Source: Halicephalobus mephisto (Eukaryota > Nematoda > Chromadorea > Rhabditida > Panagrolaimidae). Taken from it: DNA of 64,000 bases. Of this stretch, positions 11,680-24,900 are shown one piece after another (within the stretch, counting starts at the first letter, position 1; every line of letters begins with the position of its first letter). The notes under the pieces are model-generated. The model did no database searches, was not told the origin of the DNA, and saw only the letters and a list, made by a program, of their open reading frames with translations. The stretch is taken from NCBI GenBank assembly GCA_009193035.1, contig SWDT01000041.1, positions 372,001 through 436,000 of the forward strand, given 5' to 3'. The position numbers were made by a program, and so were the translations under genes.

Positions 11680-12480
11680 TACGGTAGGATGACTAATTGA
11701 TGCGCAAGGGTTTTTGTCGCAAGACCGTACTTTATGAGGTTATTGTACTGTAACAAGATAAAATGCCTATTCAAGGCAATAATAACGCGATTGATAAGCA
11801 ACTCTCTTTGAATTACAGTGGGACAACTAATTTATGTATAGAAATTTTCGTTCCGGGACTATACTTCCTAAATTGATTTCATTTTAAAAAGGTAGAGTAG
11901 TTGTAACATAATGTACGCAACTAACACATATCTCTCTTTGAGCTACAGTACAAAAAATAGCTGTAATATATCGATACATACGTTGAGCATAGTATATAAT
12001 GCATTATATTCGATATATCGATACATAAAATGTAATATATTCAATACATGAGAACTATCTTATTATATCTGATGTATCAGAACTATTCTATTATATCTGA
12101 TGTATCAGAACTATTCTACTATATCTGATGTATCAAAACCGTTCTACTGTATCTGATTCATCAAAATTGTTTTACTTTATTGGTATACTGTAGCTGTCTT
12201 AATGTGTTTGACACATTGAAATCGTTTTACTATGTTGATAAATCATATACCTTGTGTCATTTTTCATGTGTATATCAACTAATTGATACATAGACGTCTT
12301 CGTTTTGAGACTGTCCTTTCTAACTTGATTATATTTTAACAACATAAAGTGCCTATGTAATATAATAACAACATAACTAATGCATAACTTTCCTTTAAAC
12401 ACAGTATATCAACTAATTGATATGTAGGAGTTTTCGTTCCAAAACTGCACTCTCTGAAGTGATGACATTTAGGGAAGTAG
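11680..12480. repeat. Interspersed 130-150-base tandem repeat with embedded 34-base satellite
   Basis: Copies at about 11690, 11825, 12265 and 12405 share ACTAATTGAT, then a GTTTTCGTTCC-like segment and an ACAGTA end. Between copies two and three, 12050-12180 is a 34-base satellite with TATATCTGATGTATCARAAC. Confidence 0.65.
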
Positions 12481-13879
12481 ATCCTCTCACATCATTTGGT
12501 AAAGCTAGTTTTCTGAGTACAGATAATTTTAATCTTTAAACCGGAAACTGAGCCAACTCTCTGCTTTGTAAACTGAATCTTCTATAAATTTTCGAGATTA
12601 ATAACGAATTTCGACTTTTAATATTGTTAATTAACCCTCAGGGGATTTACCTGCAAAGATATCAGCTAACCATTAAGTTGGAGAGGGTAGTGTAATTTCT
12701 GGCCGCAATGGAATCTTTGTTGTAAATAGTAATTTTAAAAGAAAAGATGAAAACTGCGGTCAAACGGAGTAAATTGAAGAGAACAGGAAAGGATGAACGA
12801 AAAATTAAGTTGTCTGGCTTGGTTTCCTATTTTTTTACTAATTACACTATATTTCATTTTTAAACAATTATGATTTTTAAAATAAAAAAAATTAAAATTA
12901 ATAAAAATTTTTATTTTTTAACGCATTTTGATAAAATATAACTTTTCTACGAAATTTTCTGTTTTTAAATTATATTTATTTTTTATTTATATTAATTTTT
13001 GAAAATACAAAAATTATTAATTAAATATTCAAAAATCGAAATTTTCATACTTTTTAATATTTTTTGACAAAATCGAAATTTTATAAATTTTCGATGGAAT
13101 TTCAAAATTTAATTTTTTATAACTTTTTAAAAATCATTGTTTTTAGAAATTCGACTTTAAAATTTTTATACTTTATTAAACTTCCTGATCGTGAAAAAAT
13201 ATTTTTTTAAAAAATACAGTACTTTTATTTTTTATTTTCCATATTTTTGAATGCTTTTTTAAAATCATTAAATTTCTTTCAAGTTCCCCATTCGTCATAT
13301 CCTTACTTTTTTGAATTATGAAATTCAGTTTCTCAGTGTGTACACGCAACCTCGACTAAAAAGGTCCAAATTGACATTACTTTTTAAAAAACACTTTCTA
13401 CCAGGTGGGTTAAATAAAATTCAACTTTTTATTTATTTTTATAATTTTATTTTTCCACCATTTCATGTCCTTATTAGTACAAAGTGCGAAAAAGTACGTA
13501 AAAAATTTGAAATTAATTCGAGTTAGAATTAACTAAGGCACTAAAGTTTGTTTTTCTTCGAAAAAGTCCAACTTGATGAAAACGGACTTCGGCGTCATTA
13601 TGGCAGATTTAATTCTGACTGGTGCCAGGAAACTAAAAAATTATTGATTTTTTAAAAAGTCTAATTTTGAATTCTTGAGGAAAATCTGTAATTTAAGGTT
13701 GTTGTATGTAATTTGTATTTTTCATAATTAAAGAAAAAATTGATTAATAAAAAGTCAAAAATTTCTGAATTTCAATCCGGAATACTGTCCATCAATAAGC
13801 TTTGAAACGAAAATAATTAAATAACAATAATAAAAAATATGAATCTGGAAAGGAATGTCATTAATAAGAAGGAAATTTT

Positions 13880-14440
13880 CAATCGGTCTTAAATGAAAAA
13901 TTTTTGTTTTGTTTTTTTTCTGTTTGGGACAAATTAGAAATTTTTAGTGACATTCATTTTGAGATTTTTGTTGTTTTTTATTTAATTTGGTCTCGAGGGG
14001 ACTGATATTAATAAAATATAAATTTTCGATCAGTTTTAAATTAAAAAATTGTTTTGTTTTTTTCCGTCTGAGACAAGTTAGAAATTTTTTATTTTAAATT
14101 TTTAGTGACATTCGTTTTGATATTTTTGTTATTTTTTATTTATTTAATTTGGTCTTGAGGGGACTAATATTAATAAAATATAAATTTTCGATCAGTCTTA
14201 AATTAAAAAATTGTTTTGTTATTTTCCGTCTGAGACAAGTTAGAAATTTTTTATTTTTAGTGACATTTGTTTCGAAATTTGTAATTGCATATTTTAAGCT
14301 AATTTTGAAAAAAAATTTTTAGTAAATAAAATGAAAATTTCCAATCAGTCTTGAACGGAAAATTCCAGTTTTTTTCCGTCTGAGACAAATTAGAGATTTT
14401 TTATTTTCAGTGACATTCGTTTCGAGACCTTTATTTTTTT
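13880..14440. repeat. Tandem repeat, 130-180-base unit, four copies
   Basis: Each copy contains TTCCGTCTGAGACAAGTTAG followed by TTTTTAGTGACATTCGTTT, with the AATATAAATTTTCGATCAGT segment between units. Confidence 0.75.
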
Positions 14441-14677
14441 TTATTAATTTAATTTTACTCGTTTCAAGACCAGAATTTAAATTTCTATTTTTGCGTCTTG
14501 TAAACCGCTTTTTTACGTTCTTTAAGTTTTTAATTTACAACATTTTAAAAATGATAAAAATAATTTTTTTGTAAAATATTTTTTTGTTTTTGGATTCTAT
14601 TCAAATTTGTTGCACTTTTTTATTTAAAAAATGACCGTAATTAACTCTTTTTATATTTTTTATCAATATCTTTTTAG

Positions 14678-14734
14678 AGCTTATTAACGAGATTTGAGCT
14701 TTACCTGGCCCAGAAAGGCGGAGCATGGCCATTT
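14678..14734 (+). promoter_or_regulatory. 5' UTR acceptor and overlapping upstream ORF of G-alpha
   Basis: A strong acceptor (ATATCTTTTTAG) ends at 14677 and could receive a spliced leader or a 5' UTR exon. An ATG at 14725 opens a seven-codon ORF ending TGA at 14748, in another frame and overlapping the G-alpha start at 14735. Confidence 0.45.
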
Positions 14735-17700
14735 ATGGGCAACTGTGAAAGCGTCGAATCGACGTCTTCTACGACTCCATTTACTGCTATCGACGCTATT
14801 GAAGCACGTGTATTATCCCCATTACCGCCGTCTAGAATGGCAACAATGAGCTTGAGAGATCAAGCTAAAAGAAATCGGGCCATAGATCAGGAACTTGCTC
14901 ATGATAGAAAAGTACAAGATTCTACTATTAAATTACTACTTTTGGGAGCCGGCGAAAGTGGTAAATCTACGATATTGAAGCAGATGAAGTTTGTTTTTTT
15001 TTAATTTTATTCGTTTAATTTTTATTTTTTTTAAATTTTATTCATTTAATTTTTATTTTTTTTTAATTTTATTCATTTAATTTTTGTTTTTTTTTAATTT
15101 TATTCATTTAATTTTTATTTTTTAAAATTTTATTTGTTTAATTTTTATTTTTTTTTAAATTTTATTCGTTTAATTTTTGTTTTTTTGCATGCAATGTGCA
15201 TAAAAATATTTTCATTAATGTAATTTTATTGAAATCGAATAAGCGTGAGAATTAACGTTGTTATTAATTTTATTCACTTCATCAGACAGTGTCAGACAAA
15301 TAGTTTAAAATTACTTTCGCACATTGCACACAACATTTGTCGTTTTTGAAATTTAAAAAATTACAACTTTTTATTCATTTTGAATTTTTCTAGAATCACA
15401 AAAATTTTGAAAATTTTAAAACAAGTTTCTAAAATCAAAAAATTCCGGAATTTGGTGCTTTCCGGTTATACGATTGCAGGTCTCAACGCGAAAACTTTTT
15501 TCAGTGTATTTTAATAATTTTTTTTGTTATTTTTTCAAATTTTTTATGAAAATAAAACTCTTTTAACTCCAGATGAGATCCTTTATCGAAAGGGTTAGAA
15601 AACATCTATGATTTTTCTTACTGAAACACATATAAATCACTATCCAACTCTTATATAGTAATGTTATCACTGAATAAATGCTTAAGTTTAAAAACTTATT
15701 TTTCACACATAAGTAGCAAGTTTTATGTTTTATTAAAAAAAAGTATTAATTTAAAAAACAGTGAAAAATAGTTTTTTTAGGAAGATGTGGTCGTGAAACC
15801 GGAAAAAACTCGAAATTTTCTACAATATTGTATAAATTCGTGTTTAAAAAATTTCAAACAACTTTGATTTTTACAATTTTGAAATCATATGTAATTTAAA
15901 TTTCTAGAGATGTCCATAATATTCCGAAAATTCATGTTTAAAAAATTTCAAACAACTTTGATTTCTGATTTTTAAAACAATGTAATTTCGAAAGCTACAT
16001 CTGAAGTCAAATGTTTTTGAGTTCTCTATAATATTCCGAAAATTCGTGTCTAGACAATTTCCTAATAACTTTAATTTTTGATTTTTACAACAACAACAAC
16101 TTTGAAATTAACACCTAACTTGCATTTTTAGAAATTTCTAAAATTTTCTAAAAACTTATTTAGAAAATTTTCGTTTTTGATTTTTATAAAAATAATTTTT
16201 AAATTCAATGTCTGAAATCAATAGTTCTGGAACTGTTGAGTTTCCCAAGAATTCGTGACGAAGTAAATTTGTCATAAAATATGTCTATTTTTTAACAATA
16301 CAATTTCGACCATATGAAGCAAATTAAAACATCATATTGTATTTGACCGTATTCCACCATATTTCATTAACACGTAAACGACGGTCTTGTTCGAAAAATC
16401 ACTTTTAAAAAAAATTAATTTTTTATACACTTTTATAATAACACTATTGCTATGTTATATTTTTCTATTTAAAAATTTATTTTTAACATTGATTTATTAA
16501 ATAATTTTTTGCATAATTTTTATGCAAATTTCGACCCGAAGGATCGAACCTGCGGGACACGGACGTCATGTCCCATCGTCGTTTAAATGTTAAAAAACAA
16601 TAAAATTCGAAAATAAAAAATAAAAAATAAAAAAATTAAAAAATTAAAAATTAAAAAATTAAAAATTAAAAAATTAAAAAATCTTATTTCAAACACTGTA
16701 CATTGCTTGCAATTTTCGTTGTAAAAACTTGAATTTTCTTAATTTTACATTTTTATTTAAAAATTTCAAAGATATTAATAATTTTACGAAAAAATATAAA
16801 ACATCTGTATTTTGTTTATTTTTACGACTTCTAAAAAGTTAATTTTTCAGAATTATTCACAATCACGGGTTTTCTGAAATTGAAATAGCTTCGAAAAGAA
16901 ACATGGTGTTTGCGAACGTCCTCCAATCCGTCAAGGCACTCCTCGACGGAATGTACAAGTTGAAAATTCCCTTAAATTCAGAAAAAGCTCGTGTAAGTAC
17001 ATTTCGAAATTACATAAAATTCAAAACAGAACCAAATTATTTTTATTATTTGTATTTTTCGATTTTTTAACAGCAAATTTTAAATTAACAGATGTTTTAA
17101 TTTAAAAATAATGAAAAATTAATCATTACAGGATATGGCACAGATGATCAACAAAATCGTCATGGCCAACGAAGAAGCTAGACCTTTGACGGACGAAATC
17201 TTCGAAGGAATCAAGTTACTGCTTGCGGATAAGGGATTTCAGATGGTTATTCATAGACAAGCAGAATTTTACTTGCCTGATTCTGCATTATAGTAAGCAT
17301 ATTAATAATTTATTTTTTATATAAAGGTACATTTGTAGTTTCATAGAAAACCTCGACAGGATACACGATCCCCAATATGTCCCGACCCAACAAGACATTC
17401 TTCTTCTTCGAGTGGCCACGATGGGGGTCATTGAAGTTCAATTTGAAATAAAAAAGAAAATTTGGAGAGTTTTCGATGTCGGAGGTCAAAGAAGTCAGAG
17501 AAAAAAATGGGTACAATTTACATTAATTTTGAAATAATTATTATTTACATGGATTTAGATTCATATATTCGATGACGTCAGATCTGTGATATTCGTTTCT
17601 GCCATGAGTGAATACGATCAAGTGCTCATTGAGGACAATGCTACTGTAAGTTATTTTATTTGTAAAAGATCAAAGATGATATATGATGTTGAGTAGACAC

Positions 17701-18562
17701 TTTTTCACATCGATTTTCCCACGTCAGAAACATCTGGAAATTGCTAAAATAGACCTATATGTCGAATGGTTCTAAAATTACAAATAACATAAAAATTTTA
17801 TTTTTTCCAAGTTCTTGAAAAAAATTAAATATAATAGGAGTTATTAGGTACCTTATTATTTTCAATGTTTAAAATTTCCTACGATTTGCAATATCATCTG
17901 ATAACGGATAATTTGGAATACTTTGTTATTAATTTCTAGTTGGAGTTGTCACGGGGTTGTATTCAGTTGAATGTCAGCTGTTTTCGAAATCGAAGAGAAC
18001 TTGATTCTTAATGTTTCCAACTTATAATCTATTCATTTTCCAAGTTATTTAATACCGAAAATTTAAAACATACATTTCTACTTTAAATTAAATTCACGGC
18101 CTTTACAGTATTGACGTTAAGTAGTATTCCTAAAACTTGGAAGTAAACAAAGTCATAAAAGGTCATTCAGAACCAAGTGTTAAGTGTACTGTCATGATGA
18201 AAGTGCAAATTTTTCAGAATCGCATGAGAGAGTCATTGCAGTTATTTGAACAAGTTTGTAACAATAAGTATTTCGTGGATACCGGTATTATTCTTTTTCT
18301 GAACAAACGAGATTTATTCGCAGAAAAAATCGGAAAACATTCGTCTCTTCGAGTAGCTTTTCCGGATTACACTGGACCAGATAATTACGATAGTTGTGCC
18401 AAGTATATTGAACGAAAATTCTTCCTAGCGAATCATGTCCCTAATAAATCCATATATTCCCATCAAACTTGCGCCACAGACACTCAACAAGTTCAATTTG
18501 TTTTGGATTCTGTACTTGATACAATTCTGTCGGCCAAACTCAAAGGATGCGGTTTGTATTAA
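14735..18562 (+). CDS. Heterotrimeric G protein alpha subunit
   Basis: Exons 14735-14988, 16851-16992, 17132-17292, 17339-17510, 17559-17645 and 18218-18562 join in phase to 386 aa. GTP-binding motifs are present: P-loop GAGESGKST at about 71-79, switch I LLLRVATMGV with the catalytic Arg and Mg-binding Thr, switch II DVGGQRSQRKKW with the catalytic Gln, NKRDLF, and TCAT. The C-terminus is CGLY, the Gi/Go type with a Cys four residues from the end. The N-terminus starts MGNCESVE, giving Gly2 for myristoylation and Cys4 for palmitoylation, and P-loop spacing indicates about 30 extra residues compared with Go. Differences from canonical Gi/Go are RVKTTG to RVATMG and SERKKW to SQRKKW. It acts at the inner plasma membrane, coupling receptors to effectors. 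It is probably one of the nematode-specific gpa genes rather than GOA-1, but I cannot say which. Confidence 0.9.
14990..15186. repeat. T-rich tandem repeat in G-alpha intron 1
   Basis: About six copies of a roughly 30-base unit (TTTTAATTTTATTCATTTAA followed by TTTTT) start directly at the exon 1 donor side of the intron. Confidence 0.8.
16510..16600 (-). repeat. Possible tRNA-like SINE fragment in G-alpha intron 1
   Basis: The minus strand carries GCAGGTTCGATCCTTCGG, close to a pol III B box, just after a stem-loop GGGACA/TGTCCC. I find no convincing A box at the right distance, so this is at most a remnant. Confidence 0.3.
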
Positions 18563-18909
18563 CTCACTACCTGATGAATCATTTGGTCAGTCCTAATACT
18601 GACTGCTGTTATTTCTTCATTTCCTATTTTCTATTTTTTATTATTAAATTTAATAACTTGCTTTCAGGCATGTAACTCTTCTCTATCCCAGCCATTCCGT
18701 TCAAAAATTCTTTAACAATCATGGTTTATTATTCGCTTTAAAATGTTAATTTATAGCTATGAGTTATTTAACAAAAATTAAGTTAACTTTAAGGACGTGA
18801 AAGCTATATTGTAGAATTATTTTTAGTAATTTGACCGTTTTTGTTTCTACGATAAATGCCGAATACAAAAATAAGTGCCATTTCATATTGCTGCTTTTTG
18901 AAAATTGAG
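18563..18909. other. Convergent intergenic region
   Basis: These 347 bases separate the 3' ends of the G-alpha gene (plus) and the stonin gene (minus). They hold the two 3' UTRs; I see no other feature. Confidence 0.5.
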
Positions 18910-21900
18910 CTAGTAGCCGTAGCCTTTCATGTCGATTTCAATTATCGGAACGGGACGTTTAACTTCTTCTTCATCACTGCTGGAGTCATTTCGAGGTCGA
19001 GGAGCTCCGCCGGTTTCTGATTCCGAGAACTCGATACCGTAGCTGAAAACGACAGATTAGATTTATTTCAATTTTCGTCAAAGTACGGAAATCCAGAATT
19101 TAAAACAGAAATTTGATGACAATATAGTAATTAAAGGATATTGAAAGTTTTGAATTCTCCGTCCAAATCATTGTAAACATAATACACGTGTTCAAACAAA
19201 AACGTAATAACGATACAGTAACTTACCCAGTGTGTTGTTTTGCCACTTCCTCTGGATCGAAGAGGGGTTTGTGTTGTTCGGGCTGAACGCTCATCACTGC
19301 CTCAGGATTCGTAACTTTCATATCGAAAATGGCGTCATTGTCGAGGTCGTTGCACTGGACGTAATCCACTTCGACCTAAAATATTAACTTAATAAAAGTA
19401 TTAATGTGCATTTCTTACATCATATTTGCACTTTGCCACATATCTGACAAACTTCTCGACTCTGTCTGAATCTTCGTGCTGTTCCACAGAGACACTTCTG
19501 ACGACAGTATTTGAGATTGTAGCCAGAGGCATTGTGAATTCCACATCACAATTCGGTAAAAAGGCCTCAGGCATGAGATCAAAGCTGGAGAGATCGAATC
19601 GACATTTGAGCATGTATTGCTTGTATGCACTTGCGGTTTTCTCAGGAAGTCTGGAGATTCTCCAAACCAAGGCTCGATAGACGTGTTCGTATTTGGCTTC
19701 TCCTGTACCGACTTCGATGAGACTCTGTTCTTGATGTTGCACAGCCCCCATTAGTCTGTCTTTCAAGTTCTTGACTTTTCCAGGTTTTCTGCTCTTGGAA
19801 TGAACACTACCAACACCCCAATGACGTTCTTCTCGGAATATGTAGATCCAAGCTTCTGGAATAGGGAACCGGATACAGATATCTTCACAAGGAATAGTCC
19901 TCGTCGATTCTGTGGTTCCTCTAGCTCGTTGTTGCTGAGCAGCAGCCATAACATCTATCCGGATTTCAATTTTGCTTCCGGCAATCCTCATCACTGATTT
20001 CACAGTTAAGGGTTTTTCGCGGTTCTTTGGGGGTCTTACTCGGAACCGACAAATCTCGAAAAAGACTCCATCTGGAGGAGATAATTTGATGACTTGTTCT
20101 TCTTCAAAAACTTTCTTCTCGACCGTATTATGGAAGTCAAGATTCTCGAAACGAATCCATCTTTCTGTGTACATGGGAAGAATGTCTTTCCTTCTGACAA
20201 TTTCCTTCCCTTGTCGTCTTCTGTCATTTAGACCGATTTCCAAGAACGGGGATCCTGAGACGAAAGCGAGACAGAACATCCTTACTCTAGCTTGTTGATT
20301 AGAAACAAAGCCATCTTTATCTACGTGAGCTTGGTACTCGTCGTAGCAGTGAATTTGTACTTCGTCTTGTTTGTATAGAGGTGCCACTTCCCTCTTGATC
20401 GGAGTGACGAAAAGAAAGTCCTCAATGACGTTGATGAAACTCGTCAGAACATCTGCATTCAGACAGCCAAATTTAGCAAGTACTGTAACTTGGGCAGCAT
20501 GTTCTATGGGCATTCCGTATTTCGTAATGTGACCCTCAACTAAACGACTGATCTGTCCCGCTCTGATTCCGATTCTCTCTTTGTACTGAACACATTGTAG
20601 TTTGACGGTGTGGATCTTACCGTAGACGTCATAAGCTTGCAAAGTGGCATCCGAGAGAGAGTAAGTCGGTTGAAGCATGATTTCCTGCATCGGCCGGGAT
20701 TCACTTTTGGAATCAAAGATGTAGAGCATGTTTCCATTGATCTTCACAAAACAGGGTTTCCAATAACGATCTGCCATGATTTTCTTCTTTGGAGGATACC
20801 GAATCATCAATTCCCATCCTTCTCCAGTGAATTTAGGAGGGAATTCAGTGAGCGGTTGACTGTCGTCTTCGTCGTAGAGAGGAGTAGGGGAGTCAACAGT
20901 TCCTGGTCGGAACTCGTCGTCAAAGCCTATGGGACGAGCAGAAACTGGAGATCCCCCTTCTGGAGTAGGAGAACTGTAAGCAGAAGAAGGCCGTTGAAGG
21001 TAATCAGGATCGTCTTCGAGTTTGGTGGCAATGAGAGAAGCTTTCTCCTTAGCTTTGGCAACAATGTCTTCTGCCGGACGAACATCGAAAGGATCAAAGG
21101 TCTGAAAGAAGCTTGTACTAAGTATTTAGCACTGACTTAAGCAACTCACGTCTTCATTATTTACCGGAGCAAACGGATCAATAGGTTTTGGTGGGGCAAA
21201 TGGGTCATCGGCTATTGCCGGAGGCACTGCTTTCAAGTGAGTTGAGAAGAAGTCACTTTCACTAGCTGGCAATGTTGCATTGAATTCTGTAGACTCTCCA
21301 AAGCCTGCCCAATTCTTCGTAAACTCTGGTTTTTCTTCAGTTTCTCCGATTTCCTTGTATTCTGTGGGCTCTTCTTTGACTCCATTTTCTTCAACTTTCT
21401 TTTCTTCTTTTATCGATTCTTGTTTAGGTACCTTGGGTGCAGGTGGCGGGGGAGGTGGAGGAGGAGGTTGTCCAGAACTTGTCCAACTTTCCATTTGATA
21501 TCTCGCCGCCAATTGTGCAGCTAATTGTTCTGCAGCTTTGTCCATGTCTTCTTCCTCCTTCTGAGTGTATTCCTTACTTGGAGTTTTGTTCAAGTGTTTA
21601 GCTTTCTTCTTGTCAGCTTTGGCTTTCTTCTTCTCTTCTTCCAGAAGTTGTATCTGCCTCTGGACAGCTGGACTGATGGCCATCTGACCTCCTCCTACTG
21701 TGGAGAGATAGCTTTCGTCCTTAATATCCTCTGCTGCAGATTGTCCAGCAAGTTCCTTGATTTTCTCTTCTGTAGACCTCACTGCAGAAGTCACATTCTC
21801 TGTCATTTTCTTGAACTTTGCCCAAGGATCTTCTTCTTCCTCTGTCGGTGCTTTTTCTATCGTAGCTTTCGCAGCAGGAGGAGGTGGTCTACTAGGTGAA

Positions 21901-24900
21901 GGAGCTGGGGGTCTTGCTGGAGGAGGAGCGGGTCTGGGTGGAGGGGCTTTAGTTTCTTCTTCTTCTTCTTTAACAACTGGTTCTTCTGTCTTCTTTTCTG
22001 CTTCAACGAATGGCTCAGGCGATGGGGCCATTGGTGGAGGTCTTGGAGGGGGCAAAACCGAACCAACTGTCTCTACATTGATCTCCTGGTTTTCCCAACT
22101 GAAAGGATCTGGGGTTCTCGCCCTCATGGGAGGGAGAACAGGCTGCATGAATGAACTAGTAGATGCAGTGCTCTCTGTAGGCCCTTCAGTAGGTTCGGAG
22201 TAATCAGTGGCAGTGACTTCCGGAGCAGTTACTGGAGCAGACCCGTATTGGGAATAATCAGTAGTATCTCCATAGGTGTAATCTTGTCCATATTGGCTAG
22301 TGTCATAGTAACTCGAGTCGTAACCAGCTGCTGTCGTGGATTCCGCACCATATCCAGTGCTATAATCGTATCCTGTCGTTTCAGTGGTCGTAGTCTCTTC
22401 AGCTCCATATTCAGCAGTAGTACCATAATCGTATCCTGTCGTTTCAGTGGTCGTAGCTCCTTCAGTTCCGTACCCAGCAGTGGTACTGTAGTCATATCCA
22501 CCTGTTTGACTATAATCGTAACCAGTTCCAGAATAGTCATAATTATAGGTATTGCTGTAATCTCCGCCTTCTGTAGTTCCCTCTGTTCCTGTAGCAGCAC
22601 CATAATACGAAGAGTAATCAGTAGCAGCATTGGGGTCTGTACTATTATATCCGTAAGCATTTGCATCATAAGTGTAGTTGCCTGATTGGTCGTAGCCATA
22701 CTGAGAATAATCATAAGGCTGACCATTCTCATCATAACCGTAAGACGCTGCGGATTGATCATAAGTGTATGTTGAAGGATCATAGCTAGGTTGTTCTGAA
22801 AGAACAATAATGACTATTTTGTTTTTTTTTAAGAAACCAACCTGTTCCTTCCGTCTGTCCTTCAGTCCCAGAATAATAAGTCTGATCATATCCTCCATAA
22901 TATTGACTCTCCAAAGCACTCGCTTCTTGACCGGTCGTTGCTTCTCCTTCTGGAACCTCTATTGGTTCATTTTTCGGAGCTTCTGTCAATTCAATTGTTG
23001 GAGCTTTCGGTTCAGTTTTTGGAGTTTCTACTTTTTCTACTTTTTCTTCATGTTCTTCAATCTCCATTTCTGGCTCGATAGGATCTCCAAAACTCGGAGG
23101 TTCATCAGAAGCTGTCCAAACGGATTCTGGAGGTTCATTTTTTGGAGGAGCTTCCCATTCATCTGATTTCCCTCCAAACAGCTCTTCTGCAAATGCTTCT
23201 GCTGTTTGAGCTTTGTGTTGTAATTTTTGAATTTCTTCTCGAGCAGCTCCAATCGAGTTGTTGATGTTTGTTTCTGGTTCGTCTCCATAGAGTTCTTCGA
23301 GGGTAGGACTCTGAACTGGGGAAGTTGGTGGAGTAGGGGGTTTGGGTGAAGGTTCCTCTGACATTTTTGATGGAAGAGGAGGTTCTAGAAAAACATTGGT
23401 TTTTAAAAGGTAAATTATTTTTTAAACTTTAATATTCATACTAAACCAAAAGTTTCGAAAAATCAATATTCGTGTGAAGGTAAATTTTGAAATAAGTTCT
23501 ATTTGTAAAGTCAAAAAACTAAATTCTTCGTTCAATGGATTCAGACAAGTAGAAACTAAATAAATTGGAAAAAATAAAATACAAAAAACCGAATTTTTGT
23601 GGCAGAAATAATCAAATTAAGAAAATAATAAAAATTACATTTCATTATAAATTTAAAATTTAACAATCGACTATTTTTAAAAATTATAAATTTCGCAATA
23701 AAACTCCGAAAAAATTGATCTTTTTAGGAAAACAAATTTTACGAAATTTTTGTTTTTTATCAAGTATTAGGCTTGTATTAGTTTCTTAAGAAAAAGCTTC
23801 GTTATTTATTTCCAGAAAGGGATTTGTAAAATTTCAAAACGCGCACATCCCTGGTAGCCTGGAGCAATTGATTTTCGGCTTTAGTATTTCGAAAAAGAAA
23901 AAGAGTAAAAAAGCATTCAGACGCTAGATGATTCAGGACTGCTTTTGCCCGAAAATACTTGTGTGAAGGAAAAAGTAAAGCCATCTCTTGCGGCAAAATG
24001 CCACCGATTGGCCCTTGCTTTCAGGACAAGGCAAACAAAACAATGTTCAGCTCCTGGATTTTGGATAAGCGACGTTTTCATTCACCGAGATGAAGTGGAA
24101 GAAAGAAAAAATGAAAAAAAATGTGGGAAAAATTCAAAAATTACATAAATATTTGCAATGGAACAAAATCCAAAAAAATTTAAATAATTTAATTTTAAAA
24201 AAATAATTTCGAAGATTAAAAATATGGAATTTGAATAAAATTGTATTCAAAAAGTAACTTTTGTTAAATTTAAATTTTAAAAAATTAATCGATAAAAAAT
24301 ATGAAAATCCACGACAAGAATGAAATGCGCGTTCAACAATACTTCATTTTTCATTTTCAGAACGAATCTGACGACTTTTACAAATGGCGAGACCTTAATG
24401 TATGCAAATCAATACTCTAAAAAGCTTTCTCTAGAAGCCGTTAAACATTCAGAGGACAAAACTTCAGCCATCCTCGTTCATATTCACTGTGAGACAGGAA
24501 GGAAGTGACAACTGAGAATTGAAACAGAAAAGGATAAAAATAATCCTTTTAAACAGGGATAATCAATTGGATAAAATAACCATGTAGGGATAAGGATAAA
24601 AATCCCTCTCAAAAAAGGTATTTTTTGCAAGAAATTCCGCATTTCATAACACAAAAAAGATAAATGATGTATGATATCTCGATACATTGAAATAACTCTG
24701 ATGTATTGAATATATCATATTTCATGTACTGATATATTGAATACAATACCTTATATCTCATACTTCATGTATATACCAGCATATTAGAACTATTTTTTGG
24801 GTATGAAGAAGATATAGAAGGTTAACTATACACAACAAAGGAAAATAATGTACAATATCTTGATATATTGAAATATCTCAGATGTATTGAATATAATACC

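Larger units (their letters stand above)
7890..14677. other. Long gene-poor, repeat-rich region upstream of G-alpha
   Basis: About 6.8 kb without a convincing coding exon. It contains several repeat families, listed separately: palindromic array 9240-9720, 84-base tandem repeat 10070-10435, 130-150-base repeats 11680-12480, 34-base satellite 12050-12180 and a 130-180-base repeat 13880-14440. Part could be 5' UTR introns or promoter of the G-alpha gene. Confidence 0.6.

Noticed and set aside
14735..18562. Assignment as GOA-1 from the CGLY end
   Set aside because: Switch residues and N-terminus differ too much from Go; a nematode-specific gpa gene is more likely.
19400..23170. Plus-strand and alternate-frame open frames of 60-190 codons across the stonin exons
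   Set aside because: They lie opposite or out of frame to long conserved exons and have shadow composition; long antisense frames arise from Tyr/Gly/Pro-rich repeat codons.
23945..24148. Small plus-strand ORF inside stonin intron
   Set aside because: No splice partners, no recognisable domain, low-complexity end; treated as chance.
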